Part shown: one piece after another, positions 44,544-55,218 of the stretch
Numbering within the stretch: the stretch's first letter is position 1
Layout of the letters: every line of letters begins with the position of its first letter
Assembly: GCA_973895155.1 (NCBI GenBank)
Contig: OZ316898.1
Location: forward strand, 1,488,001 to 1,552,000
Length of the DNA stretch: 64,000 bases
Source of the DNA: Marsupella aquatica
Taxonomy: Eukaryota > Marchantiophyta
Reading direction: 5' to 3'
Translations under genes and position numbers: made by a program
The notes under the pieces: generated by a model
Told to the model about the DNA's origin: nothing
Seen by the model: only the letters and a program-made list of their open reading frames with translations
Databases searched by the model: none

Positions 44544-45750
44544 ATGGCATCCAAGTTTGGAGGTGTCAAGTTTGAGGTGGAAAAATATGATGGGCGCACC
44601 GATTATTTGCTATGGGAGAAGCAGGTTAAGGGAATTCTTCGTGCTATGGGCCTAGATCATCTGCTATCGACTCGGGAGGAGTCTAGCAGTGAGGAGGAGA
44701 TCCCGTTGAGGAAATGGAGGCAAGAGCAAGTGATTGTTGTGAATGCGGTTATGCTGTATCTGAAGCCGCATATCATTAAGAACTCGGGGGTTTCACTTCC
44801 ACAAAAATGGCACATCACGTGCGACAAAGTATAGGGTTGATTTATTGGTTTGAAGGAAAGAATTAAGAATTTTTGTAGAAGAACAATAGGGTCCTTTAAA
44901 TTCAATTTTGAGACTTATAATAACATTAGGGTCTTTCTAACCAAATTTTTGGAATATTCTTGGAATATTCCAACTTTATAGGGGTTGAAAAATAAATTTT
45001 TTTCTTACATTTTAGGGGGTCTGAGGCCTAAAAACGTCGCAGGGGATGGGGAGACATCCATATAGTGAGACCCCTGAGATTAAGAAGCTGGACGACTACG
45101 AGGATTGCGTATCCTTATTCAAGACCCTCAGAGAGAAGTACTACCGAGAGGATGCCTCAGATCGGTTGTACAAGAAGTCTCTCTTGATGAGCTTGAGACT
45201 AAAAGAAGGAGGCAAGCTTCGAGATCACTTGGATGAATTCGACAGCCTAGCTGTAGATTTGTCAAATCTTGGCAAGGGAGTGGAAGATGAAGATAAGGCA
45301 TTGCTTCTTCTCAGTTCCTTACCCCCATCATATCAAGGTTTGAAGCAGGTTCTCTTGTATAGAGATCTCAAAACCATTTCATATGATGAGGTGGTAAGCT
45401 CTTTGTTGTCAGATGATGCACAGAAGAAACTGGGTCATGCCCAGACACCATCTTCATCTGGCAGTGCATTGAATGTGAACCGCGGGAGGACTCAACAGCG
45501 GATGACTGGTGAAAACAGGTCCTTTTCACAAACGTACCCCTCACGGAATAGAGGCAAGGAGAAGGCTTGGTCTAAGTCTAGATCCAGGTCTAGAGAGAAA
45601 TCTCTAGAAAGGAAACCAATTATATGCTGGAAATGTAACAAGCCTGGCCACATGAAACGAGACTGTCGAGTCAAGCAGACTCATCAACCATCAGCGAACG
45701 CAGCCACTGATGTTGATATGATTGACTTGCTTGATGATGAAATCTTGTGA
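44544..45750 (+). pseudogene. Copia copy 2 gag, split by a 296-bp insertion
   Basis: Starts at ATG 44544 (MASKFGGVKFEVEKYDGRTD). The first part ends at the insertion at 44783. After the second target duplication the frame resumes at 45087 with DDYEDCVSLFKTLREKYYRE, then the UBN2-type region (DHLDEFDSLAVDLSNLG), an Arg/Ser-rich tract and the CCHC knuckle CWKCNKPGHMKRDC at 45625-45666. It closes DLLDDEIL, TGA. Insertion plus target duplication adds 304 bp, which breaks the frame. Apart from this, no stop was seen within gag. Confidence 0.92.
44783..45078. mobile_element. MITE with exact 8-bp target duplication inside copia gag
   Basis: A 296-bp non-coding insertion is flanked by identical ATTAAGAA at 44775-44782 and 45079-45086. 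The ends are inverted: CTCGGGGGTTTCACT at the left against CTCAGGGGTCTCACT (reverse complement of the right end), 13 of 15 matching. Inner blocks CATCACGTGCGAC and CATCCCCTGCGAC match 11 of 13 at the same distance from each end. An 8-bp duplication points to a hAT-type (or P-type) transposase acting in trans. The same site in copia copy 1 is uninterrupted. Confidence 0.92.
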
Positions 45751-48700
45751 AGTCCAGATGTTGCCCTTTGCATTTCATCCAGTAACAACGGTGATGAATG
45801 GATTTTAGACTGTGCCTGTACCTATCATATTTGTTGTATGAAAGAGTTTTTTAGTTCTTACTCAGTATCAACCGGTTCCGTGTTGATGGAGAATGATCAT
45901 CCTTGTCAAATTATTGGAATTGGATCCGTGAAAATTTGGATGTTTGATGGAGCTGTGCGAACAGTGAGTAATGTCAGACACATACCTGACATGAAAAAGA
46001 ACTTGATTTCTCTTGGAATGTTGGAAGCAAATGGATGTCGGTGGAGTTCTGCTGATGGTATTCTTCAAGTGTCAACCGGAGGCAAGGTTGTCATGAAGGG
46101 TAAGCGGCACAGGAATCTATACCTGTTGGAGGGCAACGTGATTTGTGAAGAAGCCAATGTAACTAGATCTCAATGCGAGATGACTCAGTTGTGGCACTGC
46201 AGATTGGGACACATGAGTGAAAAAGGTTTGGCGGTACTTCGCAGGCAAGGACTTCTTTCTAATTTGGAATCTACTAAGCTAGATTTTTGTGAACACTGTG
46301 TGCTTGGGAAGCAGCACAGGAGAACCTTTGGTGTTGGAACTCACAATACCAAAGCTATACTTGAGTATGTACATAGTGATGTGTGGGGTTCAGCCCCAAC
46401 TCCCTCACTTTCTGGAAAATTGTACTATGTCACGTTCATTGATGATTACTCACGGTATGTGTGGATCACATTTCTACACGCCAAGTCTGAAGTTTTTGGC
46501 ACTTTTAAGAAGTGGAAAGCCCAAATTGAGAATCAGACTGGCTCCAAGGTGAGATATCTGCGATCAGATAACGGCGGGGAGTATAGTTCAAGTGAATTTG
46601 AACTATATTGTGTAGAGCAAGGGATTACTCGTCATCTCACGACAGTTTATACTCCTCAACAGAATAGTGTTTGTGAGCGGCTAAACCGAACACTATTGGA
46701 GCGATCAAGGAGTATGTTGAGCCAATCAGATTTACCGCATGAATTTTGGGCTGAAGCTATAAATACGGCAGCTTATTTGGTAAATCTTTCTCCTTCAAGT
46801 GCAATCAATTTCAAGACGCCGTTTGAAATGAGGTATGGACAACACGCAGACTATCAGGTTTTGAGAGTCTTTGGAAGTGATGCATATGCTCTCACACCTA
46901 AGCAGAATCGATCTAAACTAGATTCTACTTCCAAGAAGTGTCTTTTTCTTGGTTATCAACCAGGTGTGAAAGGTTACAGGCTATGGGATCCAGAAGCTTG
47001 TACGTTGCTTGTCAGTAGAGATGTATCCTTTAATGAATCCAGATCATCAAAGGAGGGGGAGAATGCTCAGGCTTCCCGTACTGACAAAGGTAAATCTCCT
47101 ATCCTGGACCATGTTGTGGGGGAGATTGGTCATGAGAGTTTTCATGACATAAATGAAGGAGGTGCTCCGAGAATGGAGCTGGTTCTGGTAATGGAACAAG
47201 AGGAGCAGGCTGTTGATGGAATACCTCAAATTCAACCAACAGAACAAGATCAACCAGAATCATCAGCTAGAAAATCGAGACGTACTACTCGAGCTCCTAC
47301 AAGGTATGGACAATAGATAGATTCATCAAGGTTAGATGATGTTGACATTGCACCTGATGATGATGACAGAGCACTGATCTTGGAAGAAGGAGAACCTTCT
47401 TCTTATCATGAGGCGTGCATTTCAGACGAGAAAGATGAATGGAATGCAGCGATGCAGAGGGAGTTGCAATCTTTAAGTTACAATAGAACATGGGAGCTGG
47501 TGCAGCTGCCAAGTGATCAACAAGTGGTGGATAGCAAGTGGATTTACAAGCTGAAGGACAACTCTTCAGATGGAGGAGACAAGATATACAAGGCAAGGCT
47601 TGTTGCCAAGGGATTCACTCAAGAGAAGGGAATGGATTACAATGAGGTCTTCTCTCCAGTTGCCAAGTATTCCACGATACGAATTTTGTGTCAACTTGTT
47701 GTGTTTTTTGATCTGGTGTTAGATCAAATGGATGTTGTTACTGCTTTTCTCTATGGCACCTTGGAGGAACAAATTTTCATGAGGCAACCACTGGGCTTTG
47801 TGAAGAAGGGCCAAGAGAGTTTAGTTTGCAGGTTACTTAAGTCCTTGTATGGATTGAAGCAAGCTCCTCGGCAGTGGAACAAGCGGTTTGATGATTTCAT
47901 GCTTGCACAAGGATTCACTAGGATGGTGTATGACCCTTGTGTGTATACGAAATCAGTCAAGAATGGTGTGTTTGGTTTGCTCATTCTGGTGCTCTATGTG
48001 GATGACATGTTGATTGTGGCTAAGGATCAAACTGAGGTTGACAAACTCAAAGCAAAATTGAGTTCTGAATTCCGAATGAAGGATCTTGGAAAAGCCAAGA
48101 GGATCTTAGGTATGGAGATTACGAGGAACTTTGAAACTGGACAGTTGTGGTTGAATCAAGGCAAGTATGCTGAAAAGGTACTTGCAAGATTCAACATGGA
48201 AAATTGTAAGCCAGTAAGTATTCCTTTGGCTCCACATTTCAAGTTATCATCGGCTTTCTGCCCCACGGATCCAGTGGAGAGAGGTTTGATGACTAAGGTT
48301 CCATATGAGAAGGCAGTGGGCAGTCTAATGTATTTGATGACATGTACCAGGCCTGATCTAGCCCTAGCAATGGGCAAAGTGAGTAGATTCATGTCAAATC
48401 CAGGGAAGGTACATTGGGAGGCTGTGAAATGGATTCTCAGGTATCTTAAGGGCACAATAGACTATGGTCTATTGTTTGATAGTAGATCAAACAAAACCAA
48501 ATCTTTGGTTGGCTATGTAGATTCTGACTACGGAGGCTGTCTGGAAACAAGGAGGTCAACGACTAGGTATGTGTTTACTCTTGGAAGAGGATGCATAAGT
48601 TGGAGATCTACCTTGCAGAAGTGTGTATCTCAGTCTACTACAGAAGCAGAATATGTTGCAGCAGCAGAAGCAGCAAAGGAAGCAATTTGGTTGGATAAGC

Positions 48701-48978
48701 TGGTCACTGAGATGGGATTGGAGCATGGAAAAATGACTTTTCATTGTGACAGCCAAAGTGCGCTTCACCTAGCTATTAACCAGGTTATGGATAGCAGGGT
48801 GAAACACATTGACATCAGGTACCATTTTATTAGGCAAGCAGTGTGTGATAAAATGTTTGAGCTAGTCAAGATTGATGGAAAGCTCAACCCGGCTGATGCT
48901 TTTACCAAAGTGATTCCTTTGGAGAGTTACTCAAGACACCGTGCTACTTTGCAAGTTTTGCATTTGCAGCACACGTAG
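45751..48978 (+). pseudogene. Copia copy 2 pol, one internal stop
   Basis: Co-linear with gag after the TGA at 45748. Protease: WILDCACTYHIC. Integrase: zinc finger WHCRLGHM..FCEHCVLGKQ, catalytic Asp in HSDVWG, Asp in SDNGGEY and Glu in VCERLNRT. It then has the GYRLWDPE block and the acidic and Ser-rich linker. TAG at 47314-47316 replaces the Trp of YGQW seen in copy 1. The reverse transcriptase has KARLVAKGFTQEKG and YVDDM at 47995-48009. RNase H has VDSDYGG, STTEAEYVA and CDSQSALHL, ending at 48978. All domains are in one frame. It reads as a nearly complete polyprotein with two stops. Confidence 0.94.
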
Positions 48979-49171
48979 AGTAACTTAACAATATGTAATT
49001 TATGTATATGGGTTACTCAATCCTGTTATGGCTACGGCTTAATTCTAGTTAACCCTTAGTTAACCTTAAATGGTTTTTAGGGGGACACCTATGGTTTTAG
49101 GTGATTGTCTAGAATTTCCCGCTGAGTATCTCATATGGATAGCAGAAATTGCAGTCCCCAAGACTAGAGTC

Positions 49172-49182
49172 AAGGGGGAGTT
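49172..49182 (+). promoter_or_regulatory. Polypurine tract, copia copy 2
   Basis: AAGGGGGAGTT abuts the 3' LTR and is identical in copy 1. Confidence 0.87.
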
Positions 49183-49514
49183 TGTTAAGGATTGCTCTTA
49201 GTCTTGTGACTCATAGGTTACGGCACTTAGGCTAACCACAGTTAGGATCTTAGCTGAGGTTAGATTAGTCGTGTGTGACCTTGTATATACCAAGGCTAGT
49301 GTAAGCCGCTGGTGGGTGGTGCTTACTCATTGTAACAGAACAACAGGAGGAAGAGAGAGAGCATGTGTGTTCGTCTACTCTTGAAGTAAAGCTTGAGTGT
49401 TCGTGTGGACGTAGCCTTGGAGAAGAGGTGAACCACGTAGAGATTGTGTCGACTACGTGTGCATGGAATGAGTCATGGTTGTATGGTCGTTGCGAATGAC
49501 GTCTTAGTTCAACA
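49183..49514 (+). repeat. 3' LTR of copia copy 2
   Basis: 332 bp, four transitions away from the 5' LTR, followed by the GTCCA target duplication. Confidence 0.96.
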
Positions 49515-50389
49515 GTCCAGTTAAGGTGGAGGTTAGGGCATTAGTATGTATGTTAAAAGGTTAACCAATCTTCTTGTTAAATCTTTCACCAAATTCTCAA
49601 TCTTATATATTTCAATTCAACCTTATGTCATTATATGACATCAATAAATGTTCTTTACCTTGTGGTTGATTCTTGGTTCTTTAGCACTACTGTACAAGAC
49701 ATGGCTCTTTACAACCATAGTAAATGCAGCACAAGGTTTTGATTTCTTGCCTCCGTTGCTCATCAGTGAACCACAAGTAAAATACATTTCTGTTTTCTGG
49801 ACAGTGAAGGAGTTCAAACAAGACAAAAGCGCCATCCTAGGAAACATGATCCAAACCAACATACCAAATAAGTAGCAAAAACAGGGGAAAACACAAGGAA
49901 CCCAAAGAGCCAAAAGCCCAAGAGTCCCAACATACGAGCCCAACATAAGAGGTAGGTCTAAACTCACAAAATCTACAAGTAGACATGTCACTAGACACAT
50001 AAGGCTGGGACTTGAAATGGGTTTATAGAAAACTACATGAATCTGCTTGGCAAACCATAGGAAGACTCCTAATCAAGTTGGAGCTTTGTTCCAAGACTTT
50101 GTGGACTGTGTTTTGGGGAGAGAGCATCCTGCATATAATCAATTGGCCAGGGGATGAGATATGAACAAAGAAGTCTCTTCAATTTCTCTAGCACAAATCC
50201 AAAAAAATTGCAAGGTATCACTGGCTTGTCTAGTAAATCTGCGGCATAACTGGCATCTGGCAACTTTGTAAAGAACCTTAAAGTCACAGAAGCAGAAACC
50301 AATGTTAAACAGCACACGGAAGCAAAAGGACTCTTAATGTTATTACCAGCCATTCACAGTCCTAACTTATTGTGAACTCACCTCATCCT

Positions 50390-50960
50390 CGAGGCACATT
50401 GATGGCAAGGATGCAATTGGCATAGGTAAGATGAATTAACCCCATCACCGTTCCTGCAGGTTGGGAGTTGATGACCGGGCAAACTCCAGGTCCCGGAGTA
50501 GAAATCCGCTGGACAACAGCATGAGCTGCAATGGAATAGTGATGGAAGAACAGGCCCATCGAAGGCAAGGCAACTGGTGGTCCAACTGCATAAAAGGGGC
50601 TCCCTGGGCGAATGCAATATCTTGAAGAGGCTGATAAGCTGTCAAAATGGAGTTCGCCTCCAAAATGATCTCATATTGGTGACTGTCCAAAGGTATAACT
50701 TGAGCACCAGATGGAGGTCCAGCCCCAACAAAATGTAACAGAGGATCATAGGGCCCTAGGGTGATCGCATCGGAATCTGGTGTCTCGGCAAGGCAGGAGT
50801 CGACGTAAAATCGATGCGCTGCATCACCGAGACAGACCTCTATGGTGTGAAGTGCTGACTTCCCTCTTCCATACACATGGTAGTCTGCACCTTGCTCTCG
50901 CATCCCATGGATGCTCCTGTCCGATAATCTGGCCCATGACCCATGTATCATGGAGAAAAT
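50390..50960 (-). pseudogene. Unknown repeated coding segment, copy 2
   Basis: The minus-strand frame (51014-50445) reads ADYHVYGRGKSALHTIEVCL, AHRFYVDSCLAETPDSDAIT, GPYDPLLHFVGAGPPSGAQV, LEANSILTAYQPLQDIAFAQ and then drifts; a frame change near 50580 restores HYSIAAHAVVQRISTPGPGV and TYANCILAINVPRG. It is thus frameshifted relative to the right-arm copy at 60245-60801. No known family was recognised. The conserved reading frame across three diverged copies suggests that the ancestor was protein-coding. Confidence 0.6.
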
Positions 50961-51514
50961 CTGGCCAAAAGTCTGACCAAAAGTCCAACGAGATTTTAGT
51001 GTAAGAACAATCAAAGCTATGGACAGGTGTACCGAGCATAAATAACTTGAAGGTCTAAGCTACCATGACTTCTTGTTGTTCAGCTATGTTTCCCAACTAT
51101 CAACTCACAGGAAGAAGGATCAATCAATGTTTCCCGAAGCAATCCCAGTATAGATGATCCCCTAGTGACCATAATCATACTCTAAGGAGCACACCAAAAA
51201 TCTCTGAAAAGTACTACAGGAGGAGCACTGTATCATAATCTGCCGGCCTCTCAATGCAGAAGCATGATGACTACTATTGCGAGAGATCAGGAAACTGGGA
51301 ATTAGAATGATTTGAAGGATGGCAAAATACGGTAGATAGGTTCAACTAGTTTGTCAGCAAACACCGCAAAGGACTGAATCAATAAGCATCCTATACCTCA
51401 CTCATTTCCTCATTTTTTGCCCCAGCTCAATTATTGGACTGCCATTTAGTTTCTTTAAGCCTGTCTTCTCTAACACCATGGAAGATTCGACTTACTGAGT
51501 AATGGACCTGAACC

Positions 51515-52340
51515 AGAGCGAACTTGACAGTTTGCATTGGCATGGTACGAGATACTTACATTTATAATCTTCAGTGGGATAGAGAAGACCGAGGAACGTC
51601 TCGTTCACGCTCACAACTAGCTTTTTGGGATTGTTCACTGAATGCAAAAAGCTCAAGTTTAGTGCAGAACGCAAAGTTCACTGAACACGCAGCATAGGAC
51701 CTCAAAAACAAACCACAAACGCAGCCTGGCTACTCAAAGTGAGCATGCGCATTCCTGTTTACCAAAGTACTCCCGATCAATGGCTGTCATGACACACTAA
51801 TACATCTATTATCCTGATGCACAGAGAACAGGGGCTGAGACAAATTGTGCAATTCATGGGAAGAAGACACAATCCCGCCCAATTAACATAGTCTCCAGCC
51901 AATCACATTCATGATCTGAGGTGAGACATGACATACAACAATCGCTGATGCAGAGATCTAAGAATCGTCTCAATCCAAGGAACGGAACATCTCACAACAT
52001 CACGGACATTTCACAGTAAGAAAATGCAACACCCACCCTGTGCATCTATGACATCGAGTGAACAGTCCACGATGTCGTGAAATTTTCAGGGCATCGTCTC
52101 TGTTCGCAAAACTTTGCAGATAGAGAGGATTATTCTGCGCAGAAAACATCCAGCGAAAAACGGACAAAAAGCTTATTCATCAAGGTCGAAGACAAGAAAA
52201 GGAATGTTCTGTTGCCCAAGGTCCGTGTAACATGTGTGACACAGTAAAAAATGTGACTGGTGGTACATAAGCTCTTAAGATTGAGCTACGAGACCCCCCT
52301 GCTGACCAACGACAGCCACACACACAATGCTGATACCGTC
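51515..52340 (-). pseudogene. TRAPPC2L gene fragment, copy C
   Basis: The best preserved of three copies. The minus-strand exon after a CATTCAG acceptor reads VNNPKKLVVSVNETFLGLLY then PTEDYKCK. It keeps the Tyr-Lys codons that have become TAG in copies A and B, and runs into a GTAAGT donor. The degraded first exon reads GQQNIPFLVFDLDE, stop, close to the family GHQNNPLYxQSF..D.DDAL. The later exons (YGYLTNTKVKFI onward) are absent. Confidence 0.75.
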
Positions 52341-52365
52341 TCTCTCCTCTGCGAGATATTCTAGG

Positions 52366-53711
52366 TTTCGAGTGAAATCACATGAGTTACTTTAATTTGC
52401 GATCCGAACTCCAGAGTTTGACACATCGGTACAAAGACCAGACATGTGGGGGTCCTCATGTGCTGGACATTGCCCTACTTATAGTTTTCGATCCTGCAAC
52501 TCCATTCAGGGTCAATCATCGAAATCTTCCCGATACATATGATCGAGACCTGCCTGTATTTGTCCATTCTTAGTCTATGCCAGGCAAGGGTGAAGAATTA
52601 TGAGTCTCCGACTGATGTTTGGGTACTAATTTAGACTGACGACTCCCAAACGTAAGCTGCACAGTCCTCCGTTCTCTTCAACAACTACTTTAAACAGTGA
52701 AGTAATCTAAATGGATGTTGATCGAAATCAGTTTAAACTACGCGGCCCTTGGTTCTGCTGAGGCTACAGCAGCCAAGAGAACAGCTCGGAGCCTTGATTG
52801 AAGACTATGCTCTCGAACTCGAGCTCGAGACAGAGAGATATAGAGAGAGCCGGAAAAAAGTTGACAGGAGTGCAAAGCGAGAACCCACTCCCGTTCTTTC
52901 AACAACACAACCCTCTTCCTTCCCGCTGCCTGACTTACGAATTGAAGTTGCATGGCGACAGAAGCAGTCATGTACATTGAAAACTTACCTTGTGATGACG
53001 AAAACGCTCTGGGATGGGCCGCTACTCCCAGGACTATCCCACACTCTCAGGAAAAATCCTTCGTGCAATGCTCGGACCAAATTCCAGTGATTATCGTGAG
53101 CTCATCGGTGTCGGGTGCAAACTAGTAAGAAAGAGAGTTGCGAAGTGTCGATGGGCACAGAAGCTCACGATTTCAAACCGAGCGAAAAAGCTTACGATTT
53201 CAAAATGCAGGGCGAAGTTGGCAGGGTGAGTGCGAGTATCTTGAACAGTCGCACTCTATAATTAGCGCAGCCGTTTGGCGGCATGTGTCACTGGCAATCC
53301 TTTGTTTTATTGTCAAGTGAAAGTTCGAGACCTGCAAGGGCCAGAAACTTTCGGACCCTTGCACTTGGGACCCCACATTGAGCGCAGTCAGGACTGCTGC
53401 ATGAGGGGGCTACGCCAGAAACTCTCACTGAAACATATCCTCCCACGACTGAGGTTGAAGGCCGCATTTCTTAGGACCCTCCACATGCGAGATGGGTCTA
53501 ATAAACTGCATTGATGTCGGGATATGTCCCAAGGGCATGGGCCGGAATTGGAGGTCGCGAGCTTTCTTTGCATAATAAAACAAAATGCTATTCGTCACAC
53601 ATCTCGCTAAGTGCAGCATGTACTCTTCAGTTCCAGGTAGTCACCCTGCAAACTAGGCGTGCATTCTTCGCACCTCTCTTTGCACTGCTACTGACCTCGC
53701 GCTAACCTTGG
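52366..53711. other. Arm-specific insert, no recognised gene
   Basis: This part of the left arm has no clear counterpart in the right arm. Frames at 52749-53090 and 53138-53320 (plus) are short and unassigned. A small duplication of CTCACGATTTCAAACCGAGC / CTTACGATTTCAAAATGCAG lies at 53163-53215. Confidence 0.45.
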
Positions 53712-54721
53712 CAGTGATCGCACCCCACAGAGTGATTGAAATTTCTTTGCCACAGTATTCAAATTCTCTCGCTTTTTATCACTTCAATCAGCACGAAGGA
53801 TCTCAACTCACAAGGCTAGCTAAAGCCACTATTTTCATCCTGACCAGGTACAGATTGACTGTACATGACTGTCTTTCTTTCCTCAGCAAATTTGAATTTC
53901 TCAAGTGTAGCAACAACTACCGTTGACACAATGGACAATTTAGGCTATCGACTGGGTAATCCACTTCCGCTTCTTGCAGAAGCCCAGCGGTATTACTAAG
54001 TGATTGACAGCGTAATCTTATATCAAGTAGTGGTTTTGTGACATCGTTCTTTCTACACTATGTCCTGCCATCAGTCGTCTGAATTCTATAAGCATACTTG
54101 GCTCGAATGCCATCTGCCTTCCCGATAAGAGCTTCCAAATTTTGCTTCCAATATTCTTTGCTTTTCCCTCCTTGCAAGCGGTCGGGAAAGCCAGGAACAA
54201 CCCCCTTGAGTCCGAGTTTCTCTATGACATCAACTGCCTGTACACTCCCTTCAGCGGACTCGGACTTTCTACACCATTCTGTTTTTGTGACATCGTTCTT
54301 TCTACACTATGTTCTGTTTGTGGTTCAATTGTGGACTGCTTGTGTCTTTCGTTCTCTCTACTGACTGCGGGAGGCAACAGATGAGAATTATTGTATGTGT
54401 AAATCCGTGAGCATGTGCATGTCGCCCAGTGTCGAGTCTCTATATCGATTCGGAAAAGTGACCAATCCTTTGTCCACACATCGTGTGATTTTATTATCAC
54501 TCGCTCTTCACTCCTGTCATGTCATTATCGCTCGCTATGTTACACTTGCTGAAATTTAAAGTTGACTATTAAAGCGATACTAGTTTTGTAAGGGACCAAC
54601 TCTCGTAAGAAACAAAAGCTCCACTAAGGGCTGGAAAAAGTTCTGCGTGCAAGTCCACTACTGAGTTTCAGGTGCTTTATCTAATGTAGCTCAGCTAGTT
54701 ATTTTGCTTGATGTGAACTGT

Positions 54722-54862
54722 TAGGGAGGAACTGAAACTAGTAATGTAGCAAACTAATAAAATAATGCAACTCATTCAACCTTGCAAAATACATCACAAG
54801 GCCTATTTCAGCTCATTGCCTCTAACTCATGAACCTGTTAGACCTTCTCCCCTGTCCTCATT
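54722..54862. repeat. Copy of 37275-37412 in the palindrome spacer
   Basis: About 140 bp (AACTAGTAATG.AGCAAACTAATAAAATAATG...GACCTTCTCCCCTGTCCTCA) match the sequence at the edge of the right F-box copy, with few differences. The same short segment therefore sits at the inner edge of an arm in both inverted structures of this window. Confidence 0.85.
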
Positions 54863-55218
54863 GCTCGTGCAACCCAAGCGTCCCTGATCCAGTCATAGCT
54901 ACTGCCGCCAAAGTCCTCAAATGTACATGAATCGACCAGATGAAGGCGGCAAAGCCCTGATGGAGCCGGTTCAGCTAGGAGGTTTAATTTGGCATTGTTC
55001 ATTTCGTCCTGGTAATCTGATCTATGAAGTATGCAGTTCACAGAACTGGTTTGTACATCAGGGTCAGCCCGCTTTAAGGTTGTAAGTATGGAGTGACCTG
55101 CCAAGAGGATTCGACTTAACTTGTAAGGACTCCGAGCTGTTTTCTCGGCTGCTCTAGCCTCAAGAAAACCATTCAAATCCTCAATGTTTAAAGTAATCAT
55201 TGAAGAGAAGCAGTTCAT
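54838..55218 (-). other. Open frame across the palindrome spacer, unknown
   Basis: A 126-residue frame starting at Met 55218 in the beginning of the right arm covers the unique spacer and ends in the F-box-edge repeat. Text includes SPYKLSRILLAGHSILTTLK and SCTFEDFGGSSYDWIRDAWV. I do not recognise it. The length and composition are protein-like, and it may be a remnant exon of the gene that lay at the inversion centre. It has no paralogue in the window. Confidence 0.35.

Larger units (their letters stand above)
42549..49514 (+). mobile_element. Full-length Ty1/copia LTR retrotransposon, copy 2 (young, MITE-interrupted)
   Basis: A 6,966-bp element begins TGTTAAGGATTG and ends TTAGTTCAACA, bounded by the exact 5-bp target duplication GTCCA (42544-42548 and 49515-49519). 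The two 332-bp LTRs differ at only four positions by eye, all transitions, so it inserted recently. It carries a canonical PBS, a long leader, gag, pol and PPT. It is not intact: a 296-bp transposon sits in gag, TGA separates gag from pol, and TAG lies at 47314 between integrase and reverse transcriptase. It belongs to the same superfamily as copy 1 but has a distinct LTR sequence. Confidence 0.97.
49650..54721. repeat. Left arm of a ~12-kb inverted repeat (palindrome)
   Basis: The reverse complement of this arm matches the right arm 55208-61536 in the same order. 49650-52365 pairs with about 58450-61536, and 53712-54721 pairs with 55208-56600. The segments 52366-53711 and 56600-58450 do not obviously pair. 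Identity looks like about 85-90% with small indels, so the arms are old, not an assembly echo. The arm starts about 135 bp after the 3' LTR of copia copy 2. It contains the unknown repeated segment (minus) and the TRAPPC2L fragment copy C (minus). Confidence 0.88.

Noticed and set aside
52749-53090. Glu/Arg-rich frame as a coiled-coil gene
   Set aside because: Overlapping frames on both strands, no exon borders, no recognised family.
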